64,000 bases of DNA, taken from contig JAZHRO010000036.1 of assembly GCA_037157565.1 (NCBI GenBank), positions 137,012,501 to 137,076,500 of the forward strand, given 5' to 3'. Numbering within the stretch: position 1 is the first letter of the stretch; each line of letters begins with the position of its first letter. Position numbers and translations under genes: made by a program. The notes below the pieces were generated by a model, which was not told the DNA's origin, did no database searches, and saw only the letters and a list, made by a program, of their open reading frames with translations. This DNA is from Thalassia testudinum (Eukaryota; Streptophyta; Magnoliopsida; Alismatales; Hydrocharitaceae). Shown piece by piece: positions 35,105 through 47,079 of the stretch.

Positions 35105-35640
35105 AATGAAACTGAAAATGAAATAATATCCCCCTTCCCCTTTCCCCTCCATTTCCCTCCCCTTCTCCCTTCTTTCTTCTCCTTCTCTTTTTCTCTTCCC
35201 CTTTCCCCTTCTCCTTCCTCTATTTCCCTTCCCTTCCCCTCCATTTCCCTTATCTTCCCCTTCATTTTCCTCCACTTCTCCCTCTTTCTTCTCCTTCACT
35301 TTCCCCCTTCTCTTTCCCCCTTTTTCCCATCCCTCCATTTCCCTCATCCTCCGCTTCATTTCCCTCCACTTCTCCCTTCCTTTTTCTTCTCCTTCCCTTT
35401 CTCCCTTCCCCTTTCCCCTTCCCATCCCTCCATTTCCCTTACCCTCTCCTTCATTTCCCTCCCGTTCTCCCTTCCTCTTTCCTCTCCTTCTCTTTCTGCC
35501 GTCTCCTTTATCCTTCCCATCCCTCCATTTCCCTTCTCCTCTCCTCCATTTCCCTCCACCTTTACATACCTCTCCTCTTTTCCTCCATTCTCCCCTCCAT
35601 TTCCCTTTCTCCTTCTTCTTCTCCACATTCAACAAAAAAC
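35105..35640. repeat. Polypyrimidine tract
   Basis: About 530 bases almost purely C and T on the plus strand, composed of variants of CCCTCCATTTCCCTT. The purine strand gives a Lys/Glu/Gly/Arg-only frame (to 35719) that is a product of composition, not a protein. It lies between the two CACTA genes. Confidence 0.85.
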
Positions 35641-36119
35641 ATTCAATATACAAAAAATAAACAAATGTATCATTCCACATAAAAAATAAACCCAAGTGGG
35701 TACACCCCACATTTAACATGATAACAGCATTTTAAATAAAAAGTAGTAAGAAGCTCACCATAATGACGAAATGGTCCACAAATTGTGCACAAATAGTAGG
35801 AGAATGCGAAAAACCTATATGAGAAGACAATAAAATAAATTTTAGTTTTGAAATATAAATGAAAATAAACTTTGATAAAAGATAAAATAATTTAAAGAAA
35901 ATGTAAACAAAACAGACAACTAAGAATTTCTTAAATTATTTATATTTATGGTTATAGATTAATACTTTTGACACAATTACCTTATATGTCAATGTTAGTT
36001 GCACTAAGGGAAAGTTCTTCACTTTGTAGGTTTTGTTGATATGCTTCAAATTTAACATCTAGGTGTAGATCTTTTCCCGCATCGTATTGCTCACGCGGTT
36101 GAACTCCAATTGGTATAAT

Positions 36120-39100
36120 CTATCCATTTATGCTATTATCAGGCCCGTAGAATAATTGTGCTACCTGACAAGCTAGTGTGAATGGTTCTGATAATTGGAG
36201 GATGCGACGATTCTTACTTAAGCTCAAGAAACCGTGCTTCTTATCGATTTTGAATTCAATGCCTTCTTTAAAAACATCAAACCAATCACACTTGAATAGA
36301 ATCACCTTACGGTCAAACCTGAAACTCATTTCCACAATCTCTTCAGTTTGACCGTAATACTCATCACAACCAGTGCTTAGGTCACAATTGACGACAATTC
36401 CCATCTGTTGCTTGACCTTCGTATCATCAATGGATCGTATTCTGAATCTGAAGGCATTAATTATGTATCCCAAATGGTAACGTTCGTATGTCAAAGGTGT
36501 ATAAGCAATTACATCAAAATCCTATACCTACCGTTGATCTCCATCTTCTTTCAAATTATTTACACTATCCTTAAACCAATTAAGGAATTGCAACTCATGT
36601 GTAGATGACACAGAGGATGCTTTGAGTTCATTGTAAAATTCAACCACTTCTGAAATTTGCTTCAGAATGTATAAGTGTGCCAATTGTCGGTACATTTTTG
36701 AGATGGGCTTAACCTCTGTCTGAAAGATCGATCTTCCTCCGATGTTAAATATGGAATGACAATTTTTATCATTACCATTAAATTCTCCTTCATAGTTTCG
36801 TTCAAGACGATTAAATCAATTGTCTGTTTCACTCATGTACATGACACTGAAGTTAATACATTTTTCTACAAGATAGCCTTCAACAATTAACCCTTCTGGC
36901 TTAGCCTTATTCAAGACATAATCTTTCAGTTTCTTCAAATATCGTTCAATTGAATACATCTATCTGTACTGCATGGGTCCAGCAATTCTCGCTTCATTCG
37001 AAAGATGAAGCGTGACATGAAACATCACATCGAAGAATGCCGGCGAGAAAATCTGCTTCATTTTACAAAGTGTGATCACAATTTGTTTATCCTAATAATA
37101 AAGGAATTCAGGATTTAATGTCTTTGGACAGATGACTTTAAGATATTTGCTCATCTTCGTGAAAAAATCGACTACCGGGTCAAGCATCACTCGGCGTATC
37201 GCTAATGAAATAAAATTTGCATGTACACATGAGAATCATGACTTTTTAACCGAGTAATCTTCTTTTACACTTCATTTACGTAACGTGAAAGCTGCGATGA
37301 ATACCTATTTGGAACCCGAATGTCTTGAAGGAACGAGAAAATTCTTCGTCTCTGCTCTCTGGTAGGACTGTATATAGCTTTTGGAAAATGAGACCCTCCT
37401 TCTTCAATGTGCAACTCAAGACGAATACTCAAAATTATCATATCATTCCTTATTTTAACTGTATCCTTCAGGCTGTCTGTTAGGTTTAATACATCAAGAA
37501 TGTTGTCAATTACATTCTTCTTGATATGCATAACATCTAAATTGTGTCGCACTGTCAAATTCTTCCAATATGGAAGCTCCATAAAAAATATGCTTTTCCT
37601 CCTAAACCCTAAATGTCGCAAGGAAGCCAAGTCATTTTTGAAAAGACGACCCAAATGTATTTCTCCGAGCTGTTGTAATGTCTTCATGACCCGATAGCCT
37701 AATAGAACATGAACTAAGTTTATTCTTCGAATTCTTCGACGAATACTAACATGTTTTACCAACAAATTTGTCCTTAAAATGTGACGTTCGCCATCTGTGT
37801 TCAATGGAAAAAACCTGTGGTGCCCTAAGTAACAGAACTTTTTACTTTCAGGCAATCTCAGGTGATGAATATCATCCATACAGATTGGACAGGCGAACTT
37901 CCCCTCCGTACTCCATCTTGACAAATTCGCATATGTTGAAAAGTCATTGATTGCCTACAGTAATACTGCGTGTAACTGGAAGAATTATTTCTTCTTTGCG
38001 TCATATGTTCGAACATCACTGTACCACAAGACTTTTAATTCATCTATCAATAACTAGAGATAAATATCTATTGCATTTCCTGGTTGCTTGGGTCCTGAGC
38101 TAAGGAGTGTCAACATCATGAATGCAGATTGCATGCATAGCCATGGGGGTAAGTTGTAAGTTACAATGACCACCGGTCATATGGAATAGATGGATATATT
38201 CTATTGAATGGGTTGAACCCATCGCTTGCTAGACCTAGTCTCACATTTTATGCCTCTTCTGTGGATAATGAGTGATTCTCGTTAAATCTGTTCTACTCAT
38301 CAGAATCTGTTGGATGACGGATCATCCATCTTTTGATTTATTATCCTGATGTCACAACACCAATTTTGTTGTTTCATTGGAAATGAATAGGCGTTGTAGC
38401 CTATGGATCAGTGGAAAATAACGGAGAACATTCTCCAGTTGTTTCTTCCTATCAGTGTTTGTTGACTTACCCACCTTATATCTCCCATCATCACATTCAG
38501 GATAGTTAGTCAACTCTGAGTACTCATTTCTATACAGGACACAATCAATACGACAGGCATCAATTTTCTCGCATTTCAGTCCGAGCCTACGTATTTGCTT
38601 CTTTGCATCATACCATGATTTAGGATACCCAGCAGGATTATTCAGCAGATCTCAAATGAATTTCAGAACTGCGGACATTAATTTCGCTGTGGCTCTATTC
38701 AGTACTTTCATTTGAAACAATTTCAAAAGGAATGACAATTTAGACATTGTCGTTATTCTAGGGGCAATAGGATCCTCTGTTGCCTTAATTGCATCGTACA
38801 ACTCAATAAAATTTCGTAATGTCTCATCGTAATCTGCATCCTCATAGTTTGCTGCTCTCATATCATGTAACATTTCATCCAATTCATTTCCTTGATTATC
38901 ATCACCTCCCTCAAAGGCTTCAATTCTCTCATTTCTAACTTCTCTCATTTGCTCACTATGAGCTGTCCAATTTACGTAATGTTGCCATTAACCATTACAT
39001 TTCACATGCTCCAAAACTATGTCTCTGTCATAGAAAAATCCATTCAAACAATGTCTACATGGGCATAAAATCAGCTGAAGGAATTCACCTCATCTAAATG

Positions 39101-39200
39101 TCTTCCTATTATCATAAAATGCCAATTGCAAAAATGAAATCACTCCACTCTTGTATTCATGGTAATTCGAATTCCTCATATTGATCCATGACTTATCCAT
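36120..39200 (-). pseudogene. TNP2-like CACTA transposase
   Basis: The catalytic transposase of En/Spm-type elements, cutting at the CACTA ends in the nucleus. It starts at 39200 (MDKSWINMRNSNYHEY), matching the transposase-associated N-terminal domain, with Cys/His-rich remnants (ILCPCRHC) to ~39030. A linker frame (38652-38948) follows. The Transposase_21 core is in 37265-37924: CPICMDDIHHLRL, then KKFCYLGHHRFFP, and YWKNLTVRHNLDVMHIKKNV, a hallmark of the family. A DUF4218-like part (36870-37090) reads KQIFSPAFFDVMFHVTLHLS with a Trp-to-stop codon in YR-MYSIERYL. A DUF4216-like C-terminus (36120-36494) has VILFKCDWFDVF. Multiple stops make it a pseudogene. Confidence 0.9.
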
Positions 39201-39386
39201 GATAATTAACCTAAGTGTAAAAGACAACCACTCATAAATTTGACTCAAACAAGATAAAAATGTGTATTTTAAGATCACTCATAAGTTAGACTCGAATAAA
39301 GAAGAAATGTGTATTTTAAGAAGATTTCTACTTGATAGCCTATCCTTGAAGATTTGATCGCAACATTACTTTTTACATGCAACCAA

Positions 39387-39557
39387 TGTTTGGAGAAATT
39401 TCTACAGCATTTCCTCGCACTTCTCTAGTATACCCCTCAAGACTAATTTTAACTACATCCCCAATAACCTCCATTGAAGGGTGTTTCGGGAACGAAGCTA
39501 AGATTAGTTGGTATACCAGAAAAGAGCGAGAAAATATGACCGAAATTTCTCCAAACA
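39387..39557. repeat. Imperfect long inverted repeat
   Basis: TGTTTGGAGAAATTTC at 39387 pairs with GAAATTTCTCCAAACA ending at 39557. Arms of about 48 bases are interrupted by mismatches and enclose a ~75-base loop. It lies upstream of the transposase gene inside the CACTA. Both strands give short frames containing MFGEIS as a result of the symmetry. Confidence 0.82.
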
Positions 39558-39989
39558 CTAGCTACATGAAAGAAGTAACCCTAAGTTGTGATAAAATCTT
39601 CAAGGACCCCCCCTTGTTCAGAACTTCTCTGAATAAAGGATGACGACACTTATAGCATGTAATAAAGACAACGCATCATGCATGTAAGTGTGGTATACAC
39701 ACACTCTGCATTGTCTGTACGACATGATCATAAGATTTCGATGGGCTAGTATGTTGATGCAATTATATTCCTCCCACAACCTATTACCTAGGGATTAGAA
39801 TTCCTACTATTTGCATCTAAATTTGTCGAAGTGTGTCTACAAAGTTGTAATAAAAATTTCATAGTCAAACATAAATATCAAATAATTCAAACAATTTAGG
39901 AACACAATTCGAGCATGTAGTCATGGAATTATCGAAAGAAACTCTATAACAATCATTTTCATCATCAAATTTCTAAAAGTATGCAAGAA

Positions 39990-41290
39990 TAAAGAATTGA
40001 CAAACAAAATCAAGAAGTGCATTTCAACAAAAAAAAACCCATCTTCCTCCTTCCATAATCGTCACTTCCATCCTCACCACCTCCTCCATCCCCAATATCC
40101 ACCACTACCACCCCACCACCTACTCCACCCTTCCCCCTCTCATCCCATCCTTCTCCCTCTCCAACTCCACTTCCAAGAGCCATGCATGCTGGCCTTCTCC
40201 TCCACTTTCCCCAATCCACCATCACCACCGTAATCTCCTCCTCATTCCATCCTTCCTCAACTCAACTCTCTTCTCCTCTCCACTATCACCAGCTCACCAC
40301 TGCTGCTCTTTCACCATGACGCATCAACTGCTGACACTGTTGTTTTTCTCCACCACATGACCAGTGTCGTCATCTTCAACTCCTTGTCTTACCTTTACGG
40401 ATCCACCACCATCAATCCTCCTCCATCACAGCTCCTCTCCCTGTTCATCCTTTACTCCACCTTCTTCTTATGGCAAGACACCACCAAGAATGTCTTCTCA
40501 ACCTTCCTTCTCCTACAACTCCTCCCACAATTGTCACCTCCATCCACCCCTGGCATCCACCACTACCACATAACCCACCACATGCTCCACCCACCTCCTC
40601 CCTCTCGTCCCGTCCTTCTCCCTCTCCAACTCCATCTCAACGAGCCATGGCTTCTCCTTCGTTTTCCCCAAGCCACCACCACCGTAGTCTCCTCCTCCTC
40701 CTTCCTCAACTCAACTCTTTTCCGCTTCTCCCCATCGTCACCACCTCTACTAGCTCACCACTGCTGCACCTTTACCGCAAAACAGTAGTCGCTGGCATTA
40801 TGATGCATTCATAATTAAATGAAGTATATACTTTAATTGCATTCATAATTAAATATCTAACCTAATTATTACATAAAAAAATTAAATTAACCTAAAATTA
40901 AATTTCTAACCCCAAGGGGGGAAATTGGGGTGATGGTGGTGGGAGAAGGAGGAGGTGGTGGTGGTGACAGGAGGAGGTGGCGGTGACTGAAGTGGTAGTG
41001 GTGGTGGCGGCGGGCGGCCATGGAGGTAGGGGTGGTGGTCGACGAGGTGGTGGTCAGGTGGTTGTGGTGGTGGCGGCGGCACAAGGAAGGGAAGGTGGTC
41101 ATGGTGGTGCTGGTGATCACCATGGTGGTGCGGTGGAACGAGGAAGGGAAGGAGAGGCGACGAGCACTTACTGAGGGGGGAGGGGTCACCGGACGATGTG
41201 TGCGCTGTCGCCGGTGAGAGGAGGGCCCTCAGAGTCAACGGAGAAGGTCGGCGGCGTTGTGGGTCGAAGGAGGTTGGAGGAGATCTGCTG
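39990..41290. other. CT-rich then GT/GA-rich low-complexity part of the CACTA
   Basis: Bases 40040-40800 are C/T-rich, with two related blocks (about 40050-40300 and 40500-40770) that share CTCCCTCTCCAACTCCA and CCTCAACTCAACTCT. Bases 40910-41280 are GGTGGT/GGAGG-rich, roughly the complementary composition. Frames are His/Pro/Ser or Gly/Val-only and I do not call them genes. It lies upstream of the transposase start. Confidence 0.6.
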
Positions 41291-41291
41291 A

Positions 41292-43617
41292 TGTTACGAT
41301 CCAATCCCAGATCCCTACAGGACCTGAGACTGACCCGCCTCGAGTAATCCCAGGACCTAGTCGTCCAAACAGAAATAACCAAAAGTAGGAAATAAATCAT
41401 AACCACACATGCAATGTAACTAGGCAGAAATAAATCAAAAGATAGTAAGAGAAATAGGGCGAAATAGTCTATTAATATTATAGGCCATCACAACTACGAC
41501 AGAAAAAAGTACAGCTAAAAGTATTAAAACAGTAATACATAGAATAAAAATACTCACTACTACAACTGGAGCTAAGGAAAATAGTAAGAAACGCAACTAA
41601 GGCTAGGCTCGACTGGGCCCAACTCCTTCTGCTACCGGTGCTGCTGGCTGCTTAACTCCTTGACCTGAACAAGTTTATAAAATTTCCGGAGTTAGCAAAC
41701 GCTAAGTAGAGTAGTAATTTAGCCATTTACATGTAGTTAAGGCAAGCAATTAATTTATGCAATTAAACAACTATCCATTTTCATTTAGTTCAACTAAGTG
41801 CTTCTAATTTGTTATTCCTTTATTCACTTAGATCATTTCTTGATTTGGCATGTTCCTCGCAAGAACGATATTGATTGCAGTCTTTTCCATGATGTAGGAG
41901 GTACACGTGGTGCTCTCCTGGCCGGGAGAGTACCCCGTGGTAGTCCTACACCCAGTCAACCACCCCAAGGTCACAGTCGCGACATAGCGGTAACTACGGC
42001 ACGCGTGATAAGTGCACGGGTAGTTATCTCACACTGGCACGCAGTCAGTCATTTCCGCTAACGAGTACGCCTAAAGGTACAGTAAGGAACAGTACAGGGC
42101 CTTGCCCTCTTAGAACAGGAGTCTCGCCCCTCAAAACAGAATAGGGGCTTCGCCCCTCCACAGTCCGCATACCCTCGTCCGACTATCCCGGTTTGCCCAA
42201 TGGGCCTAACAAGAGTCGGTGTAGGGCAGTTAGTCCTAACCCCGGGCCCCCTGGGGTGGCTAGCTCCCTCCCATCACTAAGTAGCTCATCTTGGTACCAT
42301 GTACACAAGGGTCAAACAGAGTCGGTGTAGAGTGTCTAGCCCTAACCTCGGGGCTCATCCCAATGGGCGGCTAGTACCTCTCTACACTAAAGGGACAGTG
42401 GCTCTCCTTGGTACCGCGTACACAAGGGCTAGCTCACATCCCGTCTACAGGAGCCCTCCTCCTAATTCCCCATAGGGTTCATGTTGATATTTCTTTTGTT
42501 TTATAGTCCAGACTTTCAGATTTCTTTATTCACATTTTCCGTTCCATTCTTTAAAACAGGCAGCTCGTGATTTTCTAACTGACAAGGCATCATATTAAGA
42601 AACCAGTACATTTGCTAGCATTTAGAGTTTTCACAAGCATCTCAAGTATACAGTATAACTCAATCATCTGTTTCTACCGTAGGGTTCATTCTCATCCTAG
42701 GGATCTACATGTCTCTCAAGTATACAATATATCTCAACCATCTGTTTCTACCCTAGGGTTCATTCTCATCCTAGGATTCATTCAAGTTATTCTAAACATG
42801 CAGTTCATTTATTTAAATCATAATATTAATGTAAACCACTCTACCAAAAAACACGGGAGGAATGGGGGCTCGAACCACAGATCCTATCGCCTCCACGGCT
42901 CCCACGTACTCGACTGGCTAGAGACCTATACAACTGACCAAGCACATCAAAAGAGTTCAAAACCATATACAAGCGACACTAACTCGTAGAGAAACTCAAG
43001 CAAAAAACAACGGAACTTCGTTTACGGAAATTCGATTCCGTTTGGGCCCTAAACGGGCCAAAAACACTCACACTGTCCAAAATTAGATGTCTGGGTCTAA
43101 TCCCAGCCGTCTTAAAAAACGTCAACACTTACCTTGGGTTCCCTGCAGCTACCTCGGACGTCTGGACCCCTCCGCGATTGTCTGAGGTGAATTCTAGACA
43201 TCGAACTCTTTTTCTGATCGTCTAGAGGTATGGTCAGACGTTCAAAAGCACCACGAAAAGTGTGCCCCATGCCTTTCCAATGGACTGCCCTCTGCGTACA
43301 TCCGTGCAGACCATCAGAAAAGGCTGGACAAACTCTGTAGTGAGGCCTGCATGGCCGTAACTGTACAAATGCATGTACCTTAGCACTGTGCATGCTTTCA
43401 AATGTCCGGCTTCAGCTCCGGACGTCCTTCTGCTACTCCAGACGTCTGAGAGATTCTCCAGATGTCTGGTACTGGAAAATATCCAGTACGCAAAACTTCT
43501 TTTGCGAGCTGCCTCCATCGCGAGGGCGCCCACAGGAGCTGTAGCTGTGCCTCCAGCAGCTGCAGGAGGCCAAGGCGCCTGCTCTCAAGCTCCTCCTCCC
43601 TCGCGCCCTCGACTCCT
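41292..43617 (-). mobile_element. Tekay-like LTR, truncated on the right
   Basis: Begins TGTTACGATCC and follows the LTR at 58388-61123 base by base at high similarity through the AGACGTCT cluster (43081-43470). It stops near 43617, about 400 bases short of the LTR end, where R1 sequence starts. No primer-binding site adjoins it on the left, so in minus orientation it is the 3' LTR. The LTR at 58388 may be its 5' partner. Confidence 0.82.
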
Positions 43618-44715
43618 TAGTGATCGAGTAGAGTTATGCATTTTTAATTTTTATTACTCGAAAATGGAAAATTTCCGAGGTCGAACTCAGGGAGCAACAG
43701 TTGATTTTAGAAGTGTACAAAATCACAATTTACAATATAGATATATACTATTTTACAGAAAACGATAAAAGAAAGGAAAATTTGTTCTTCTTTTCATCTC
43801 TCTTTCTTCTTCTGCCTCTTTCTTTCTCTCTTCAGACGTCTAACTCCAAGGGTCAGACGACTTAAACTCCACTTGCTACAGTGTTCTGCTTCTTCTGCTG
43901 GTTCTTCTTCCTCTTGGCTTTTTCTTCTTTTCTTCTTCTGCTGGTTCTTCTCCCTCTTGGATTCTTCTTATTTTCTTCTTCTCTGCTGCTTCTCTTTCTC
44001 TTCCTCTCTGCGGCTTCTCCTTCTCTTTTTCTTTTCTTCCCTGCTTGGCCTTCTTGGCTTCTTCTTCTTTGTTGAGCTTTGCCTCCTTCTTTTTCTTCCT
44101 TTCCTTCTGCACTGTGTCGCCTTCTTTAGTTGGCTTCAGCTCTTCCTCTTCTTCTGCTTCAGCACCCTGGTGCGGCTAAGTCCTCAACCGCTTCCTCTTC
44201 TCTTCTTCTTCTTTTGCTTTCCTACACAAGGCACGGTTAGGCAAAAACCTACCCCTACCCTCCCCGCGTCTCTCTCTCTCTCTCAAATTCACTCCAGGGT
44301 TCGCTCTCCCAGAGACTTAATCAGGTAAGCGGGTCAGGTGACGAGCCCGGGACCAGGCTCACCGGCGTGGGTGGTGCGTGAGGTTTGCACAAGCAGCGAT
44401 TAATCAAATCCGGGTGCCAGGTCTGCGAGGAAGGTGTCGCGGACGAGGCGTGGCGGGGGTGCGAGGAACCTCACCTCAGTGTGTTTCGAGGTGATAAGCC
44501 TGAAACACAAAATCAATTTATGTGCAGGTGCCCGCTCGCACACTTCCGAGGTGGGACTAAATGTCCCACCCTTTCTCGAGTACCCGCAGCAGGGAGTGTT
44601 TCTCTAATTGCCGCAAGACGCGAAGCTCACGTCTTCAATTGAGGGCCTGGGATCGTGCGCGAGGCTCTTCCGCGCAGCCTGGGACTTCAACCTGGGACTG
44701 CAGAGGCCTAAAGCT
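43618..44715 (-). repeat. R1 family, copy c (fragment)
   Basis: Shares with other R1 copies the CCGAGGTCGAACTCAGGGAG motif (43675), an AGACGTCT word (43833) in a CT-rich block, a long CTTCTTCTT-rich tract (43870-44220), and the GGTGGGAC-TAAAT-GTCCCACC hairpin (44550-44570). It breaks off at the truncated Athila LTR. The tract beyond the hairpin, including the TATA box, is missing. Confidence 0.55.
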
Positions 44716-44718
44716 GTC

Positions 44719-45873
44719 GCACGAATGGATTCAGAGCGACAAAAAGAGTCCAACGGACTCGAAATCGGCCAAATCCGACATCCGAAGCTCCTACAAATGA
44801 CCCAAAAAGTTTTGACTGTTGATCTGATGATCAATGGTCACGAGGTGGCCACGTGGCAACATCAGATGTGCCCCCGCCTGCAAAGCAACATCGCGCAGAG
44901 CTAACCATGGTCGTCCGATCTCCATCAAACAGTTGACGATTGATGAGGAAGCGCAACCATCCGCGCCTGCAGAGCAACGGTCGCACCTCCGCCTCGCACG
45001 CAGAAGACGCGGGTTTGAGTCACCCGCTACAGCTCATTCTCCAAATTCGCCCGCGCATCCAAATTTGACCGCCCGATCGCCATCGAGCGGTCTCGATAGT
45101 GCTACGTGGCACCTCCTCAAGCATCGATCCTCCACGTGCGTGCCTACGTCGGTTGACAACACCTGCTCTTACGCGCGCTTGAGGCGCTATCTGGACCGTT
45201 GATCGGGTATCGAACAGTCCTCAGTAGCTGCAGATGGATTGCGTGCAAGAGGAAGAACAACGTGTGCGTGCAATCGTTGGGCAGGGGTCTTCGCCGACGT
45301 TTTGGGAAAACCCTTCTTCCTATTTAAACCCCTTCCAACCACCCATGTAAGGCATTGAATACCCTTGCAAGTGTTCCACTCTACTCCGAGCTACCTTTAG
45401 CACTCTTTTGTAAGCGCCGGAGTTGACGAGCCACCGATGGAGCCAACCTCCACCGCCGTGGTCGCTTCACCGTCTCCTCTTTTCTCTCTTTCCAGCTTAA
45501 CATTATTTTACTTGCGCTTAAGCATTTAGCTACTCATGTATTTGAAAAACTTAAAGTTGCATGATTAAATGGCGATGTTCCTTCTCTATCTATTGTCTCT
45601 CTTTTTCGTGAGTTTTCCTTAATCTTATATTTCCTGAATGTTGCGATAAAAAGAATTCTAACCCTACTCTCTCTCACTTTCTCTCGCTTTTCTCCCACGT
45701 TTTCCCGCAAGCAAAACCCGTCATTTCCGTGACACTAAGTGACAAGAAAAATCACATTTTCACGCCTCCCTCAGTTCGACACTCGGACTCACATCCGTTT
45801 CTTCATTTAAAACCGACGTTGCGAACGCAAACTACAATGATCCTTTTAAATAAACGCGTCCGTAGCACGTTCA
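44719..45873 (+). mobile_element. Athila-like 5' LTR, first ~190 bp missing
   Basis: From GCACGAATGGATTCAGAGCG onward it matches the LTR at 54248-55192, including CCTATTTAAACCCCTTCC (TATA-like), TTACTTGCGCTTAAGC and the end GTAGCACGTTCA. The first 192 bases present in the 3' LTR are absent here, replaced by R1. A central stretch (about 44850-45230) is longer than in the 3' LTR. Confidence 0.8.
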
Positions 45874-45877
45874 TTTT

Positions 45878-45895
45878 TGGCGCCGTTGCCGGGGA
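45878..45895 (+). other. Athila primer-binding site
   Basis: TGGCGCCGTTGCCGGGGA sits 4 bases after the LTR end. This sequence is diagnostic of the Athila/Tat group of Ty3/gypsy elements. Confidence 0.9.
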
Positions 45896-47079
45896 AGCAA
45901 CGGATTTATTTTGTCACTTCCATTTTGCATCCATGCTCACATCATCTAACGCATTTTCTCCTTCTAGTTGATGGTTACAGGAACTCGACGCTTGGACGGC
46001 GAAGTAGCGCAACTTGTGACGGTGGAGATGGAGTAAGCGTAACAAGGATCGATTGTGAGTAGTTCTTTACCCGTGGTTATTTGCTTGCCTAAAAAAAATC
46101 TAAAAAAAAATTTAAAATAAAAAAAATTGGCGCGGTGAATGATTGCCTGATCAACATCCTTAACTCATCACCTAATAAAAAAAAATACACTTTAACATTC
46201 TTAAAGACCTAATCTTTTTGGAGTGTTTTTCTTTTTAAGTGGTGTTTGTGAAACCACCATGAATTGACTTGGGCGAGACCACTCACCCTTAAAATCAACT
46301 CATCTAGTAGAAATTGCATGAACACTAGGATGAGTACCTTAAGGTTTTAGAGCTTCTTCACATTAAAGGAAATCTACTCTGACCTATTGTGTGCAAAACA
46401 TGGCGTGCCCACCTGAAACTTGCCTGAAAATATTAAGACACGTTAACCCTAAAAGTCACAAAAGTAAGCACAAACATTAAAAGATACCACATCTTAAAAT
46501 CCTTGCTAAAAAATCATGTTTTGATAGGAGCACACACACTTAAATTGGAGAACTAAGAGGCACCACCCCAATCAATGCCTCATCACATAACCCAAGCGCA
46601 ACCACTATCCTAGCCCCATTAAAATAGAGTAGACGTACCCTAGGCAGGACTGGGTTTAGTCTCAAGAGGTGTGATTTTGTTTGCTGGGCACTTAGCCTTC
46701 ATTCCCTTAGTAGAATCTGGTGACTAGGCTGCGGAAAAGTGTCAAATGACCGCTATTGTAGGGTCTACGAAACTGGTGGCGCAAGCCAAAGGAAGAACCT
46801 TCCCTACAATCCCCTCGTAATCAACCTGGCCAGATTAGCTTTGGGAAGGGCGGTCCCGTGCCTGCGTACTTGATCGCACCTTTGGAGACTTCTAGGTCCC
46901 CTAAGGAGTACACTATAAGGACTAGGCTTGCTTGCTTGGTTGTGCACACACACTTCTCGCATCTGTCGCTCTCTGCATCCCCTCCTGTTCTTCTCTAGTG
47001 TATGCACAGGAGACGATGACTTCATCCCGAGTTGTTTGTTTTGGAATAGGGATCTAGGAGACCTGATCTTGCTAGAGAC
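45896..47079 (+). other. Athila 5' leader, non-coding
   Basis: About 1.2 kb between the primer-binding site and gag, with A-runs (46085-46190) and no coding signal. A long leader is normal for Athila elements. Confidence 0.6.

Noticed and set aside
35030..35719. 229-residue Lys/Glu/Gly-rich reverse frame
   Set aside because: It is the translation of a purine tract; all three frames on that strand are open and look alike, so it is a composition artefact.
40906..41406. 166-residue reverse frame, His/Pro/Ser-rich
   Set aside because: Low-complexity product of GGTGGT-rich DNA, and it runs across the boundary of the LTR at 41292.
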